64,000 bases of DNA from JANQGH01 sp039177555 (GTDB lineage Bacteria > Pseudomonadota > Alphaproteobacteria > DSM-16000 > Inquilinaceae). The stretch covers positions 1 through 64,000 of the forward strand of contig JBCDFV010000015.1 in assembly GCA_039177555.1 (NCBI GenBank). Direction: 5' to 3'. Positions 10,216 through 18,276 of the stretch are shown piece by piece. A model generated the notes under the pieces. It worked only from the letters and a program-made list of their open reading frames with translations. It ran no database searches and was not told the DNA's origin. Position 1 is the first letter of the stretch. Every line of letters starts with the position of its first letter. A program made the position numbers and the translations under genes.

Positions 10216-11393
10216 CCCACCCAAGGCACCGCGGAGATCAAGAAGCCGATCACGCCGGCGCCCAGCATCATCGCCGTGGTTCCGGCAATCAGCTTCCAAA
10301 GCGAGAACGGACGCTCGCCATAGGCCTTGGCCGTATGGCCGTTGACCGAGAGGCGATAGGTTTTGCGGGCGAAGTCGTAATGGGTGATCCAGACCGGGAC
10401 CAGGATGTGCTTGAAGGTCTCCTTGGAGAACCGTGTGTAGGTCGAGTTGATGCGCTGGCGCTGGCCGCCGATGTCCCGCTTGATCCAGTCGGTGATCACG
10501 GCGCGCATGTAGACCTGTGCCTTGGCGAACCCTTCTCTCAGCCCGATCAGATGGTTTTCGGCCCGAAAGCCGGCCAGGAACTCGGTCTGATAGGTCTCAA
10601 GCTCACGCAGCGGCCAGGGCGCCAGCGCGTCCTTGAACTCCGCCGAGACCGACTTGGAGCCGGAGACGATGACATCGTCGAAGCCGCCCCTAACGTTGCC
10701 GCTGACATTGGTCCACACCGTGCGCCGATTCTTGCCCGAGCCGACGCGCCGGCCACGCGCGCCGGTGTAGTCGGTGTCGGTATGGGCATCATAGGTCCAG
10801 AAGGGCACATAGACGCCGTGGAAATGGTCCGCCTTCGCCTCATCCGCGATGTCGTTCGGGGCGAACCAGCGCGACTTCAGCCAGTGGCGCATGGCCTCCT
10901 GCGCTTCCCGTTCGATCAGCTTGAAGGGCAACACGGCCTGCGGGACGATGCGCCGCTGCATGCGCACGTCGCCGACGATGGCGCCGTCGCAAAACGGACA
11001 GATGCGCGAATGCTCGTCGGCGTGAAACTCGATCGAGGCACCGCAGCCGTTACAGTCGATGGAGGGCGCCTCCTCCTCCGCCATCGCCCCGGTGTCCTTG
11101 TCCAGATAGAAGTGATAGCAGTTCTCAAGCTGGGCCGCCGCGTCGTCCACATGCGGGACCTCGGCCTCGGTCCCGCAATGGGCGCAGATCATGTTGGCCG
11201 TGCCGGGGTCGAAGCGCAGATCCGCACCGCAGCTTGGACAGGGGAAGAAACGGGTCGAATGGCGCTGGTCTTCGTCCGCCTGCCGCCGATATTCCTTGCG
11301 GTGCAGCCGTTCGTCGATCCGTCTGCCCCAGGGCCCGTGCTCTTTCGACCTGGCCGGTGTCTCCGTCGCAGCGCCGATATCGCCCTCTCTCAT
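10212..11393 (-). CDS. Zinc-ribbon membrane-anchored protein (TFIIB-type zinc finger-like)
   Basis: A 393-residue protein with three rubredoxin/zinc-ribbon knuckle groups: CPSC and CAHC (residues about 51-73), then CNGC and CPFC (about 105-135). A long central domain (about 140-350) follows, with repeated aromatic motifs, and a single C-terminal membrane helix (IAGTTAMMLGAGVIGFLISAV). Relatives are often mislabelled as primosomal protein N' or helicase; no helicase motif is present. The function is not known, and a membrane-attached zinc-ribbon scaffold is all that can be claimed. It lies 13 bp after the 105-residue membrane protein and overlaps the DMT transporter, so the three are probably co-transcribed. 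Confidence 0.85.
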   Translation of the reverse strand: MREGDIGAATETPARSKEHGPWGRRIDERLHRKEYRRQADEDQRHSTRFFPCPSCGADLRFDPGTANMICAHCGTEAEVPHVDDAAAQLENCYHFYLDKDTGAMAEEEAPSIDCNGCGASIEFHADEHSRICPFCDGAIVGDVRMQRRIVPQAVLPFKLIEREAQEAMRHWLKSRWFAPNDIADEAKADHFHGVYVPFWTYDAHTDTDYTGARGRRVGSGKNRRTVWTNVSGNVRGGFDDVIVSGSKSVSAEFKDALAPWPLRELETYQTEFLAGFRAENHLIGLREGFAKAQVYMRAVITDWIKRDIGGQRQRINSTYTRFSKETFKHILVPVWITHYDFARKTYRLSVNGHTAKAYGERPFSLWKLIAGTTAMMLGAGVIGFLISAVPWVG

Positions 11394-11406
11394 GTCCGCT
11401 GCCGCC

Positions 11407-11724
11407 TCAGTTGTCGGACAGATGGCTTAGGATCTCGATCACGACCTGCAGCCGCACGGCCAGTGCCGTGAAGGCAAATTCGAGATCCTCGAACACGATC
11501 CAGTCGATGAAGAAGCTCCAGGCCGTCGCCGCCAGAACAGCCCAGATGATGAACCGGGCGAAGCCGGCCAGCCGCGAGCGCTTGGTCAGGCTGTCGCCCT
11601 TGAACTCATAGTGCCCTTCCAGCGCCAGGGTCAGGGTGCGCAGCACATAGACGCCCGTGGCGCCGAACAGGGCGGCAAACAGCGATGCGCTGATCGCGAA
11701 GCCGATATAGTCACCAGCGGACAT
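11407..11724 (-). CDS. Small membrane protein of unknown function
   Basis: A 105-residue protein with two clear hydrophobic helices (residues about 6-33 and 56-75) and a possible amphipathic C-terminal helix (about 82-100). No family is recognised. The ATG at 11724 starts the first gene of the unit that continues with the zinc-ribbon protein and the EamA transporter. The tight spacing suggests a shared role at the inner membrane. A central basic segment (SLTKRSRLAGFARF) lies between the helices. Confidence 0.75.
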   Translation of the reverse strand: MSAGDYIGFAISASLFAALFGATGVYVLRTLTLALEGHYEFKGDSLTKRSRLAGFARFIIWAVLAATAWSFFIDWIVFEDLEFAFTALAVRLQVVIEILSHLSDN

Positions 11725-11884
11725 GGACTGTGCAGTCTTGGTTCACTCCGACCCCAACCCCCTTATGGCGGCACCGCCGCCTCTGGCCGTCGTGTAGTGT
11801 ACAAAGGGGCGTTAAAGTCGCGCTAGGGCCATCTTGCGCAGCCGGGCGTGGTCAGGCGACGCGGCGCGGCGTATCATCGGGCCC

Positions 11885-12847
11885 ATGCCCGATTCCTCCG
11901 TGCCCGAAGGCTTGCGACAACGTCATCTGCTGGCCATCAGCGATCTCAGCGAGGCGGAGATCACGTTGCTGCTGGACTGCGCGGACAGCTATGTCGAGCA
12001 GAGCCGGCAGCCGGACAAGAAGTCGAGCCAGCTGCGTGGACGCACCGTCATCAACCTGTTCTTCGAAAACTCGACCCGCACGCGGACTTCGTTCGAGGTC
12101 GCGGGCAAGCGGCTGGGCGCGGACACGGTCAACATGTCGGTCGGCAGCAGTTCGATCAAAAAGGGCGAAACGCTGATCGACACGGCGCTGACATTGAACG
12201 CCATGCATCCCGACGTGTTGATCGTGCGCCACCCGGAATCCGGCGCCGTGGAGTTGTTGTCGCAAAAGGTCTCCGCGGCCGTGATCAATGCCGGCGACGG
12301 CAGCCACGAACATCCGACCCAGGCCCTACTCGACGCGCTGACCATCCGCCGCCGGGTCGGTCGCCTGGCCGGCTTGAAGGTCGCGATTTGCGGCGACATC
12401 ATGCACAGCCGCGTCGCCCGATCGAACATCCACCTTCTGAACATCATGGGCGCTCAGGTTCGAGCCATTGCGCCGCCGACCCTGCTGCCACCGGCGATCG
12501 AACGCCTGGGCGTCGCCGTGTTCCACGACATGCGGGCGGGGTTGGAGGGTGCTGACATCGTCATGATGCTGCGGCTTCAGCTTGAGCGCATGCAGGGCAG
12601 CTTCGTGCCGTCGACCCGCGAGTATTACCGCCTCTACGGCCTCGACCGAGACAAGCTGAGCGTGGCGAACCCGGAAGCGTTGATCATGCATCCGGGACCG
12701 ATGAACCGAGGCGTCGAGATCGACAGCGATGTCGCCGACGACATCAATCGCAGCGTCATCTTGGACCAGGTCGAACTGGGGGTGGCCGTGCGGATGGCGT
12801 GCCTGGATCAGTTGACCCGTGTGCTCGACGCCGAGGGTGGGGATTAG
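11885..12847 (+). CDS. pyrB: Aspartate carbamoyltransferase catalytic chain
   Basis: A 320-residue ATCase that condenses carbamoyl phosphate with aspartate in pyrimidine synthesis. The carbamoyl-phosphate loop STRTRTSFE (residues 63-71), the HPTQALLD motif and HPGPMNRG are intact. The frame is open from 11834, but the ATG at 11885 gives the usual N-terminus leading to RHLLAISDL. No pyrI regulatory chain is seen. It is followed 2 bp after its stop by the degenerate dihydroorotase gene, as expected for the ATCase/pseudo-DHOase complexes found in proteobacteria. Confidence 0.96.
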   Translation: MPDSSVPEGLRQRHLLAISDLSEAEITLLLDCADSYVEQSRQPDKKSSQLRGRTVINLFFENSTRTRTSFEVAGKRLGADTVNMSVGSSSIKKGETLIDTALTLNAMHPDVLIVRHPESGAVELLSQKVSAAVINAGDGSHEHPTQALLDALTIRRRVGRLAGLKVAICGDIMHSRVARSNIHLLNIMGAQVRAIAPPTLLPPAIERLGVAVFHDMRAGLEGADIVMMLRLQLERMQGSFVPSTREYYRLYGLDRDKLSVANPEALIMHPGPMNRGVEIDSDVADDINRSVILDQVELGVAVRMACLDQLTRVLDAEGGD

Positions 12848-12849
12848 CC

Positions 12850-14145
12850 ATGGCCCGCGCCTATCTGAACGCCCGACTGCTGGACCCGGCAAGTGGCCTA
12901 GACACGGTCGGCGGCTTGATCGTCGAGGGCGGCGTGATCGCGGCATTGGGAGCGTCAATTACCGCCGATGGCTTGGCCGACGACATCGAGCGGACCGATT
13001 GCGGCGGCGCCTGCCTGGCGCCGGGCCTTGTCGACATCCGCGTGCGCGTCGGCGAACCGGGCGAAGCCCACAAGGAGACGATCGCCAGCGCCTCGGCGGC
13101 GGCTGCGGCCGGCGGCGTCACGGCGCTGGCCTGCCTGCCGGACGGGCCGGAGCCGATCGACCGGCGGGCGGGGCTGGAATACGTCGCCAGGCGCGCGCGG
13201 GAGATCAAGAGCACCAAGATCTTCGCCTATGCCTGTGTCACCAGGGGCGCGGAGGGCCGGGAGTTGGCCGAAATGGGCCTCTTGGCGGAGGCCGGCGCCG
13301 TCGCCTTTTCCGACGGACGCCACGCCGTGGCCGATGCGCTGGTGATGAGCCGGGCACTGGCCTATGCCGGGGCCTTGGGCAAGACGATCGTCCAGCACCC
13401 GGAGGAACCGCGACTCGCGTCGGAAGGCGTCATGAATGCCGGCGAGATTGCTACGCGCCTTGGCCTTTCGGGCATCCCACGCCAAGCCGAAGCCATCATG
13501 ATCGAGCGCGATCTCCGCCTGGTGGAACTGACCGGCGCGCGCTACCACGTCGCCCATGTCTCGACGGCGGAGAGTGTCGAGATCCTGCGCCAGGCAAAGC
13601 GCCGGGGGCTGCCGGTTACCTGTGATACCGCACCGCCCTATTTCGCCCTGACCGAGGTCGATGTCGGCGACTACCGCACCTTTGCGCGCCTGTCCCCGCC
13701 CCTGCGCAGCGACGCTGACCGACAGGCGGTGGTCGGCGGCGTGGCCGACGGCACGATCGACATCGTCGCCAGCGATCACTGGCCCCAGGACGTCGAATCC
13801 AAGCGCCTGCCCTTTGCACTGGCCGAACCGGGCATCGTGGGGCTTGAGACCTTACTGCCCTTGACGCTGGAGCTGGTGCATCGCGGCCAGGTGCCGCTGA
13901 TGCAGGCCCTTGCCGCACTGACCTGCCGGCCCGCCGACTTGATCGGCCACACGCTCGGTCGGTTGACCAAGGGCGCGCCGGCCGACCTGGCGCTGTTCGA
14001 TCTCGACCGGCCGGGTCGCATCGAGGTCGATCGTTTCCGATCGAAATCGAAGAACTCGCCCTTCGATGGCCGTCCGATCAGCGGTGCGGTGCTGGCGACC
14101 ATCGTTGACGGCCGGCCCGTTTATCAGGCCGAAGGCTTCGGCTGA
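12850..14145 (+). CDS. pyrC: Dihydroorotase-like protein lacking the HxH zinc motif
   Basis: A 431-residue amidohydrolase of the class I dihydroorotase family. The catalytic metal motif after GLVD, normally HxHxREPG, reads IRVRVGEPG here, so both first zinc histidines are missing. Later positions are partly kept: VQHPEE, HVSTAES and ASDHWPQD. Such pseudo-DHOases are known next to pyrB, where they structure the ATCase; an active pyrC should then lie elsewhere in the genome. This is the usual state in alphaproteobacteria as far as I recall. It starts 2 bp after pyrB and ends 12 bp before plsY, clearly one operon. Confidence 0.9.
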   Translation: MARAYLNARLLDPASGLDTVGGLIVEGGVIAALGASITADGLADDIERTDCGGACLAPGLVDIRVRVGEPGEAHKETIASASAAAAAGGVTALACLPDGPEPIDRRAGLEYVARRAREIKSTKIFAYACVTRGAEGRELAEMGLLAEAGAVAFSDGRHAVADALVMSRALAYAGALGKTIVQHPEEPRLASEGVMNAGEIATRLGLSGIPRQAEAIMIERDLRLVELTGARYHVAHVSTAESVEILRQAKRRGLPVTCDTAPPYFALTEVDVGDYRTFARLSPPLRSDADRQAVVGGVADGTIDIVASDHWPQDVESKRLPFALAEPGIVGLETLLPLTLELVHRGQVPLMQALAALTCRPADLIGHTLGRLTKGAPADLALFDLDRPGRIEVDRFRSKSKNSPFDGRPISGAVLATIVDGRPVYQAEGFG

Positions 14146-14157
14146 GGAGGCGACGCG

Positions 14158-14835
14158 ATGCCCGATCCGATCAGTTGGGAGTTTGCCTGGCCGTTCCTGC
14201 TCGGCGCCTTGGTCGGCGGTTACTTGCTGGGATCCATCCCGTTCGGCCTGGTGCTGACCCGCCTCGCCGGCTATGGCGATGTGCGCAAGATCGGTTCCGG
14301 CAACATTGGCGCCACGAACGTACTGCGCACCGGCAACAAGCTGCTGGCGCTGGTAACGCTGCTGCTGGACGGCGGCAAGGGGGCCGTTGCGGTCCTGATC
14401 GCCCAGATCTATGGCAGCGATCCCGCCTTGATGGCCGCGGCCGGCGCCATGCTGGGGCACCTGTTTCCGGTCTGGCTGGGGTTTCGCGGCGGCAAGGGCA
14501 TGGCCACGGCGCTGGGTATCCTGCTGGCGATCAGCCCGCTGGTCGGCGCGCTTTGCTGCCTGACCTGGCTGCTAGTGGCGCTGGTTTTCCGCTATTCCTC
14601 GCTCGCCTCGCTCAGCGCAATCGCGCTTGCCCCGGTCTATGCCTGGCTGTTGTCGATGCGCGCGCTTTACGAACCGCTGCGGGATTTCGGGCTGCCGCAC
14701 GCCGTCCTTGCGGATCCGCAGCGGGCCCAGCTGTTTCTGTTCATCGCGATCCTGGTCTGGCTTCGCCATTACCAAAATATCGGGCGGCTGTTGACTGGCA
14801 AGGAATCGAAGATCGGCGAGAAGAAGGCCGGATGA
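14158..14835 (+). CDS. plsY: Glycerol-3-phosphate acyltransferase PlsY
   Basis: A 225-residue PlsY that acylates glycerol 3-phosphate from acyl phosphate at the inner membrane, the first step of phospholipid synthesis. The three family motifs are present: GSIPFG near residue 24, GSGNIGATNVLR near 44-55 and GHLFPVWLGFRGGKGMAT around 100-117. Five to seven membrane helices are apparent. The C-terminus reads IGRLLTGKESKIG. It follows pyrB-pyrC and in relatives is usually followed directly by dprA; here an encapsulin pair intervenes. Confidence 0.96.
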   Translation: MPDPISWEFAWPFLLGALVGGYLLGSIPFGLVLTRLAGYGDVRKIGSGNIGATNVLRTGNKLLALVTLLLDGGKGAVAVLIAQIYGSDPALMAAAGAMLGHLFPVWLGFRGGKGMATALGILLAISPLVGALCCLTWLLVALVFRYSSLASLSAIALAPVYAWLLSMRALYEPLRDFGLPHAVLADPQRAQLFLFIAILVWLRHYQNIGRLLTGKESKIGEKKAG

Positions 14836-14976
14836 CAGACCGCACCGCACCAGCGGATTTCAACCGCGCGAAATGGCCGGGAATGGAGCTGGCGACTTGC
14901 AAAGACTCAAGGTCGCCACCCATACTCGCTTAAGGCGATAGTGTGTGCGAAGTAGGCAATCGAGAGGGAACTATCT

Positions 14977-15345
14977 ATGGCGGATTCCGACGAAAACCCG
15001 TCTGCAGCGCCGGGAGTGCTGAAACCCCAGACGATCGATCAGCATCGGGCCATCACGTCGCTGCGGGAAGAACTTGAGGCCGTCGATTTGTATGATCAAC
15101 GGGTCGACGCCGCCCAGGACGACGAGTTGCGCGCACTGCTGGCGCACAATCGCGACGAGGAGAAAGAGCATGCCATGATGCTTCTTGAGTGGGTGCGCCG
15201 CCAAAACCCGGTCATGGACGAAATGATGCGCACCTACCTGTTCGTCGAGGGCGACATCACCGCCGCAGAGGAAGCCGAGACAGGCGGGCAATCGCCGTCC
15301 GGCGATACGGACGGCTCACTGGGCATCGGCAGCCTGAAGGGGTGA
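14977..15345 (+). CDS. Encapsulated ferritin-like protein (EncFtn cargo)
   Basis: A 122-residue ferroxidase of the encapsulated-ferritin family. It is a two-helix half-ferritin that dimerises into a decamer and oxidises Fe(II) for storage inside an encapsulin shell. E32, E62 and H65 occupy the ferroxidase positions described for the Rhodospirillum rubrum protein, in LREELEAVDLYD and NRDEEKEHAMML. The last residues, GSLGIGSLKG, form a typical shell-targeting peptide after a flexible Ser/Gly-rich linker. A GAGGGA ribosome-binding site precedes the ATG. It ends 6 bp before the shell gene, so cargo and shell are co-transcribed. Confidence 0.94.
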   Translation: MADSDENPSAAPGVLKPQTIDQHRAITSLREELEAVDLYDQRVDAAQDDELRALLAHNRDEEKEHAMMLLEWVRRQNPVMDEMMRTYLFVEGDITAAEEAETGGQSPSGDTDGSLGIGSLKG

Positions 15346-15351
15346 CTGACA

Positions 15352-16164
15352 ATGAATGATCTGCTGCGCGATCTGGCGCCAATCTCGTCCGCTGCCTGGG
15401 CGGAGATCGAAAAAGAAGCGCGTCGCACCCTGAAGCTGACCCTGGCCGGCCGCAAACTGGTCGATTTCTCCGGACCGCTGGGCTGGGAGGCATCGGCGGT
15501 CGATACAGGCCGGGTCGAGCCGGTGGCCACACCGCCGCGCGACGGCATCGAAGCCTCGTTGCGCCGGGTTCAGCCGCTGGTCGAACTGCGCGTGCCGTTC
15601 GAGTTGTCGAGGCGCGAGCTGGAGACCGCTGGCCGTGGCGCCAACGATCTCGATCTGGCCCCGGTGGTGTCCGCCGCACGCGAGATCGCGATGGCGGAGG
15701 ACGGCGCGATCTTTCACGGCTACGACGCTGGCGGCATCAAAGGCATCGGCCCCGCCGCCGACCCCGCGACGCTAACCCTAACCGACGATTTCGCCCGCTA
15801 TCCCATCGTCGTGGCGGAGGCGTTGAGCAAGCTGCGCGAGGACAGCGTGGCCGGCCCCTATGGCATTGCGCTGGGGCCCCGCTGCTACACCGGGCTGACC
15901 GAAACGACGACGTCGGGCGGCTATCGCGTGTTCGACCATGTCAAACGGCTGCTGGACGGGCCGGTGGTCTGGGCGCCCGGCGTCGACGGCGCCGTCATCG
16001 TTTCCCTGCGCGGCGGCGACTTCGAACTGACGGTCGGCCAAGACCTGTCCATCGGCTACCTCGACCACACGGGGGAGACGGTGCGCCTTTATCTGCAGGA
16101 GAGTTTCACGTTCCGGGTCTTGGAGGCCGAAGCCGCCGTGCCCCTGTCTTACGAGGCCCGCTAA
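15352..16164 (+). CDS. Encapsulin shell protein (family 1, T=1 type)
   Basis: A 270-residue HK97-fold shell protein of the encapsulin/linocin family; its length fits the 60-subunit, about 24-nm class. Landmarks are the start MNDLLRDLAPISSAAWAEI, the PLGWEASAVDTGR loop, the YGIALGPRCYTGL segment and the C-terminal QDLSIGYLDHTGETVRLY with FRVLEAEAAVPL. The N-terminal helix forms the pocket that holds the cargo's GSLKG tail. With the EncFtn gene upstream this makes an iron-storage nanocompartment. The pair is inserted into an otherwise conserved plsY-dprA neighbourhood and ends facing a convergent lipoprotein gene. Confidence 0.95.
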   Translation: MNDLLRDLAPISSAAWAEIEKEARRTLKLTLAGRKLVDFSGPLGWEASAVDTGRVEPVATPPRDGIEASLRRVQPLVELRVPFELSRRELETAGRGANDLDLAPVVSAAREIAMAEDGAIFHGYDAGGIKGIGPAADPATLTLTDDFARYPIVVAEALSKLREDSVAGPYGIALGPRCYTGLTETTTSGGYRVFDHVKRLLDGPVVWAPGVDGAVIVSLRGGDFELTVGQDLSIGYLDHTGETVRLYLQESFTFRVLEAEAAVPLSYEAR

Positions 16165-16206
16165 GGTCGGTCCGCGTCCCTTGAACAAAATCGGGTGAAC
16201 GAAATC

Positions 16207-16228
16207 GGGGCGCCCGCCAGGACGCCCC
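16207..16228. terminator. Hairpin between convergent encapsulin and lipoprotein genes
   Basis: GGGGCG (16207-16212) pairs with CGCCCC (16223-16228) around a 10-nt loop, followed by AGTTT on the plus strand. The T-run is short, so it is at best a weak bidirectional terminator. Confidence 0.4.
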
Positions 16229-16253
16229 AGTTTCACCTCAATGAGGTCGAGAC

Positions 16254-16895
16254 CTACTCCGTAAACGGTATGATCTCGATTTCGACCCGTCGATTGGCCG
16301 CCCGGCCGGCCGCCGTCGAATTGTCGGCGATCGGGCGGGTCAGGCCGAAGCCCTGGGAGTAGACGCGGGCCGGGTTGACGCCGCGCTGGATCAGGAAGTT
16401 GGCGACCGATTGGGCCCGCTGTTCCGACAGTGTCTGATTGTAGGCGGCCGAGCCCGTATTGTCGGTGTGACCCATGACGTTGACGATGGACGACTCATAC
16501 TCGACCAGCGTTTGCGCGACATTGCCCAGCGGGCCAAAGAACTCCGGCTTGATCACCGAGGAATCGACGTCGAAAGTGACGCCCGCCGGCAGCGATACCA
16601 ACAGATTATCGCCCTGGCGGGTAACCGCGGCGCCGGATGCGGCCAGGTCCGCCTGCAGAGCGGCTTCCTGCTGATCCATGTAGAAGCCGACGGCGCCGCC
16701 AGCCAAGGCACCGATGCCGGCACCGATCAAGGCGTTGCGGGTGTCGTTGCCGCCGGCCAGCGTACCCAGGGCCGCGCCGGCGCCCGCACCCAGCAGCGCG
16801 CCCGTGCCGGTATTGCCCAGCCCGCCGAGTCCACCGCCCTGACAGCCGGCCAAGATCGTGCCCGCGAGGGCAACAGCCGCAACTTTCTTAATCAT
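16254..16895 (-). CDS. OmpA-family lipoprotein with glycine-zipper domain
   Basis: A 213-residue outer-membrane lipoprotein. Residues 1-17 are a signal peptide with lipobox LAGC (C18 lipidated). Residues about 25-75 form a glycine-zipper-like segment rich in GAGxG repeats, and residues about 95-210 are a peptidoglycan-binding OmpA C-terminal domain (VMGHTDNTGS, LSEQRAQSVANFL, NRRVEIEI). The layout is that of YiaD-like proteins. The ATG at 16895 is chosen because AGGGGA lies 6-8 nt upstream and the lipobox fits; 13 more in-frame residues upstream look non-coding. It is divergent from dprA. Confidence 0.92.
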   Translation of the reverse strand: MIKKVAAVALAGTILAGCQGGGLGGLGNTGTGALLGAGAGAALGTLAGGNDTRNALIGAGIGALAGGAVGFYMDQQEAALQADLAASGAAVTRQGDNLLVSLPAGVTFDVDSSVIKPEFFGPLGNVAQTLVEYESSIVNVMGHTDNTGSAAYNQTLSEQRAQSVANFLIQRGVNPARVYSQGFGLTRPIADNSTAAGRAANRRVEIEIIPFTE

Positions 16896-17111
16896 TTCGA
16901 TCCCCTTTTCGGTTTGTTCGATCACGAGCATCACGGATGGGTCGGCCGGACTGCCGGGCCTCTCTCACGATCCGGGCCTGTTATAGGCGCTACCGTCTAT
17001 CAATCGTTAATTAATACCGCAAGATTATGTCAGGGGAAGACTGCGGCGTTTTTTGGACCCGGTCTCGGACCGCGATTGACCACGGCGCGTTTCCTGGCAA
17101 GGATCACCGCC

Positions 17112-18227
17112 ATGGATCAATCTGCCCCGGCCCTTTCGCACAAAGATCGTATCGCCTGGCTCAGGCTGGCCCGCACGCCCAGGGTTGGGGCGATGACCTT
17201 TCGGGCCCTGCTCGATCGCTATGGCTCACCCGGCCGAGCGCTGGACGCCCTGCCCGAACTGGCGAAGCGCGGCGGCCGTGCGCTGACGCCACTGTCACGG
17301 GATGCAGCAGAGGCGGAACTGCAGGCGATTGAAGCCCAAGGCGCCCGGCTGATCGCCCAATGCGAGCCGGACTATCCGGCGGCCTTGGCGGCGATCGACG
17401 ACGCGCCGCCGCTATTGTGCGTCAAGGGCAATCCCGCCCTGTTCGGCGGCCGGATCATCGCCATGGTCGGCGCGCGCAACGCCTCGTTGAACGGTAAGCG
17501 CATTGCCGAACGTTGGGCGCGCGAGTTGGGTGATGCCGGCTGGGTCGTCGTCTCGGGCCTGGCGCGCGGCATTGACGGTGCGGCCCATCGTGGCGCCCTG
17601 GCCACCGGCACCATCGCCTGCGTCGCCGGCGGGATCGACGTGATCTACCCGCCGGAACATGCCGAGCTGCAGGCGGCGATTGCCGAGCAAGGTGTCGTGG
17701 CCACGGAATGCGCGCCGGGCACGGCGCCGACCGCGCGCCACTTCCCGCGCCGCAACCGGCTGATCGCCGGCATGGCCATCGGCGTCGTGGTGGTCGAGGC
17801 GGCCGCGCGATCGGGCTCGCTGATCACCGCACGGCTCGCGGGCGAACAGGGACGGGAGGTTTTTGCCGTGCCCGGATCGCCCCTGGACCCGCGCGCCCAG
17901 GGCTGCAACCGGCTGATCCAAAACGGCGCCGCCCTCGTCCAGTCGGTCAGCGATATTCTTGATGAATTACAGAGCTTTACCGTGCGTTCCTTGCGCGAAC
18001 CCGGAAGTAGATACAACGCCGATGAAGGGCTTGGCGATCCCGACGAAGCCGATCTGCAAAAGGCGCGCGCCTTGATAGAGGAAAGTCTGTCGCCGACGCC
18101 GACGCCGGTTGACGAACTGATCCGCGACTGCCAATTACCTGCTTCAGTGGTGCTGACGGTTCTGTTGGAACTGGAACTGGCGGGCCGGATCGAACGCCAA
18201 CCGGGCAATCGGATCAGCCTGCTCTAG
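17112..18227 (+). CDS. dprA: DNA-processing protein DprA
   Basis: A 371-residue DprA/Smf, which loads RecA on incoming single-stranded DNA during transformation. An N-terminal SAM-like region (residues 1-80) precedes the Rossmann domain with IIAMVGARNAS, VVSGLARGIDGAAHRGAL and FPRRNRLIAGMA. The C-terminal winged helix (about 310-370) ends in LELELAGRIERQPGNRISLL. The frame is open far upstream, to 16410, but that part is antisense to the lipoprotein gene, so the ATG at 17112 is used. topA follows directly, the usual alphaproteobacterial order. Confidence 0.95.
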   Translation: MDQSAPALSHKDRIAWLRLARTPRVGAMTFRALLDRYGSPGRALDALPELAKRGGRALTPLSRDAAEAELQAIEAQGARLIAQCEPDYPAALAAIDDAPPLLCVKGNPALFGGRIIAMVGARNASLNGKRIAERWARELGDAGWVVVSGLARGIDGAAHRGALATGTIACVAGGIDVIYPPEHAELQAAIAEQGVVATECAPGTAPTARHFPRRNRLIAGMAIGVVVVEAAARSGSLITARLAGEQGREVFAVPGSPLDPRAQGCNRLIQNGAALVQSVSDILDELQSFTVRSLREPGSRYNADEGLGDPDEADLQKARALIEESLSPTPTPVDELIRDCQLPASVVLTVLLELELAGRIERQPGNRISLL

Positions 18228-18276
18228 GGACCCTCACGGTCGGTCCCTCTTTCCTCTCTTTAGCGGCGGAGTGCCC

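Noticed and set aside
14832..14933. 33-codon frame overlapping the plsY stop by ATGA
   Set aside because: The overlap is appealing, but the product is short, has no recognisable features, and the stretch is better explained as the promoter region of the encapsulin operon.
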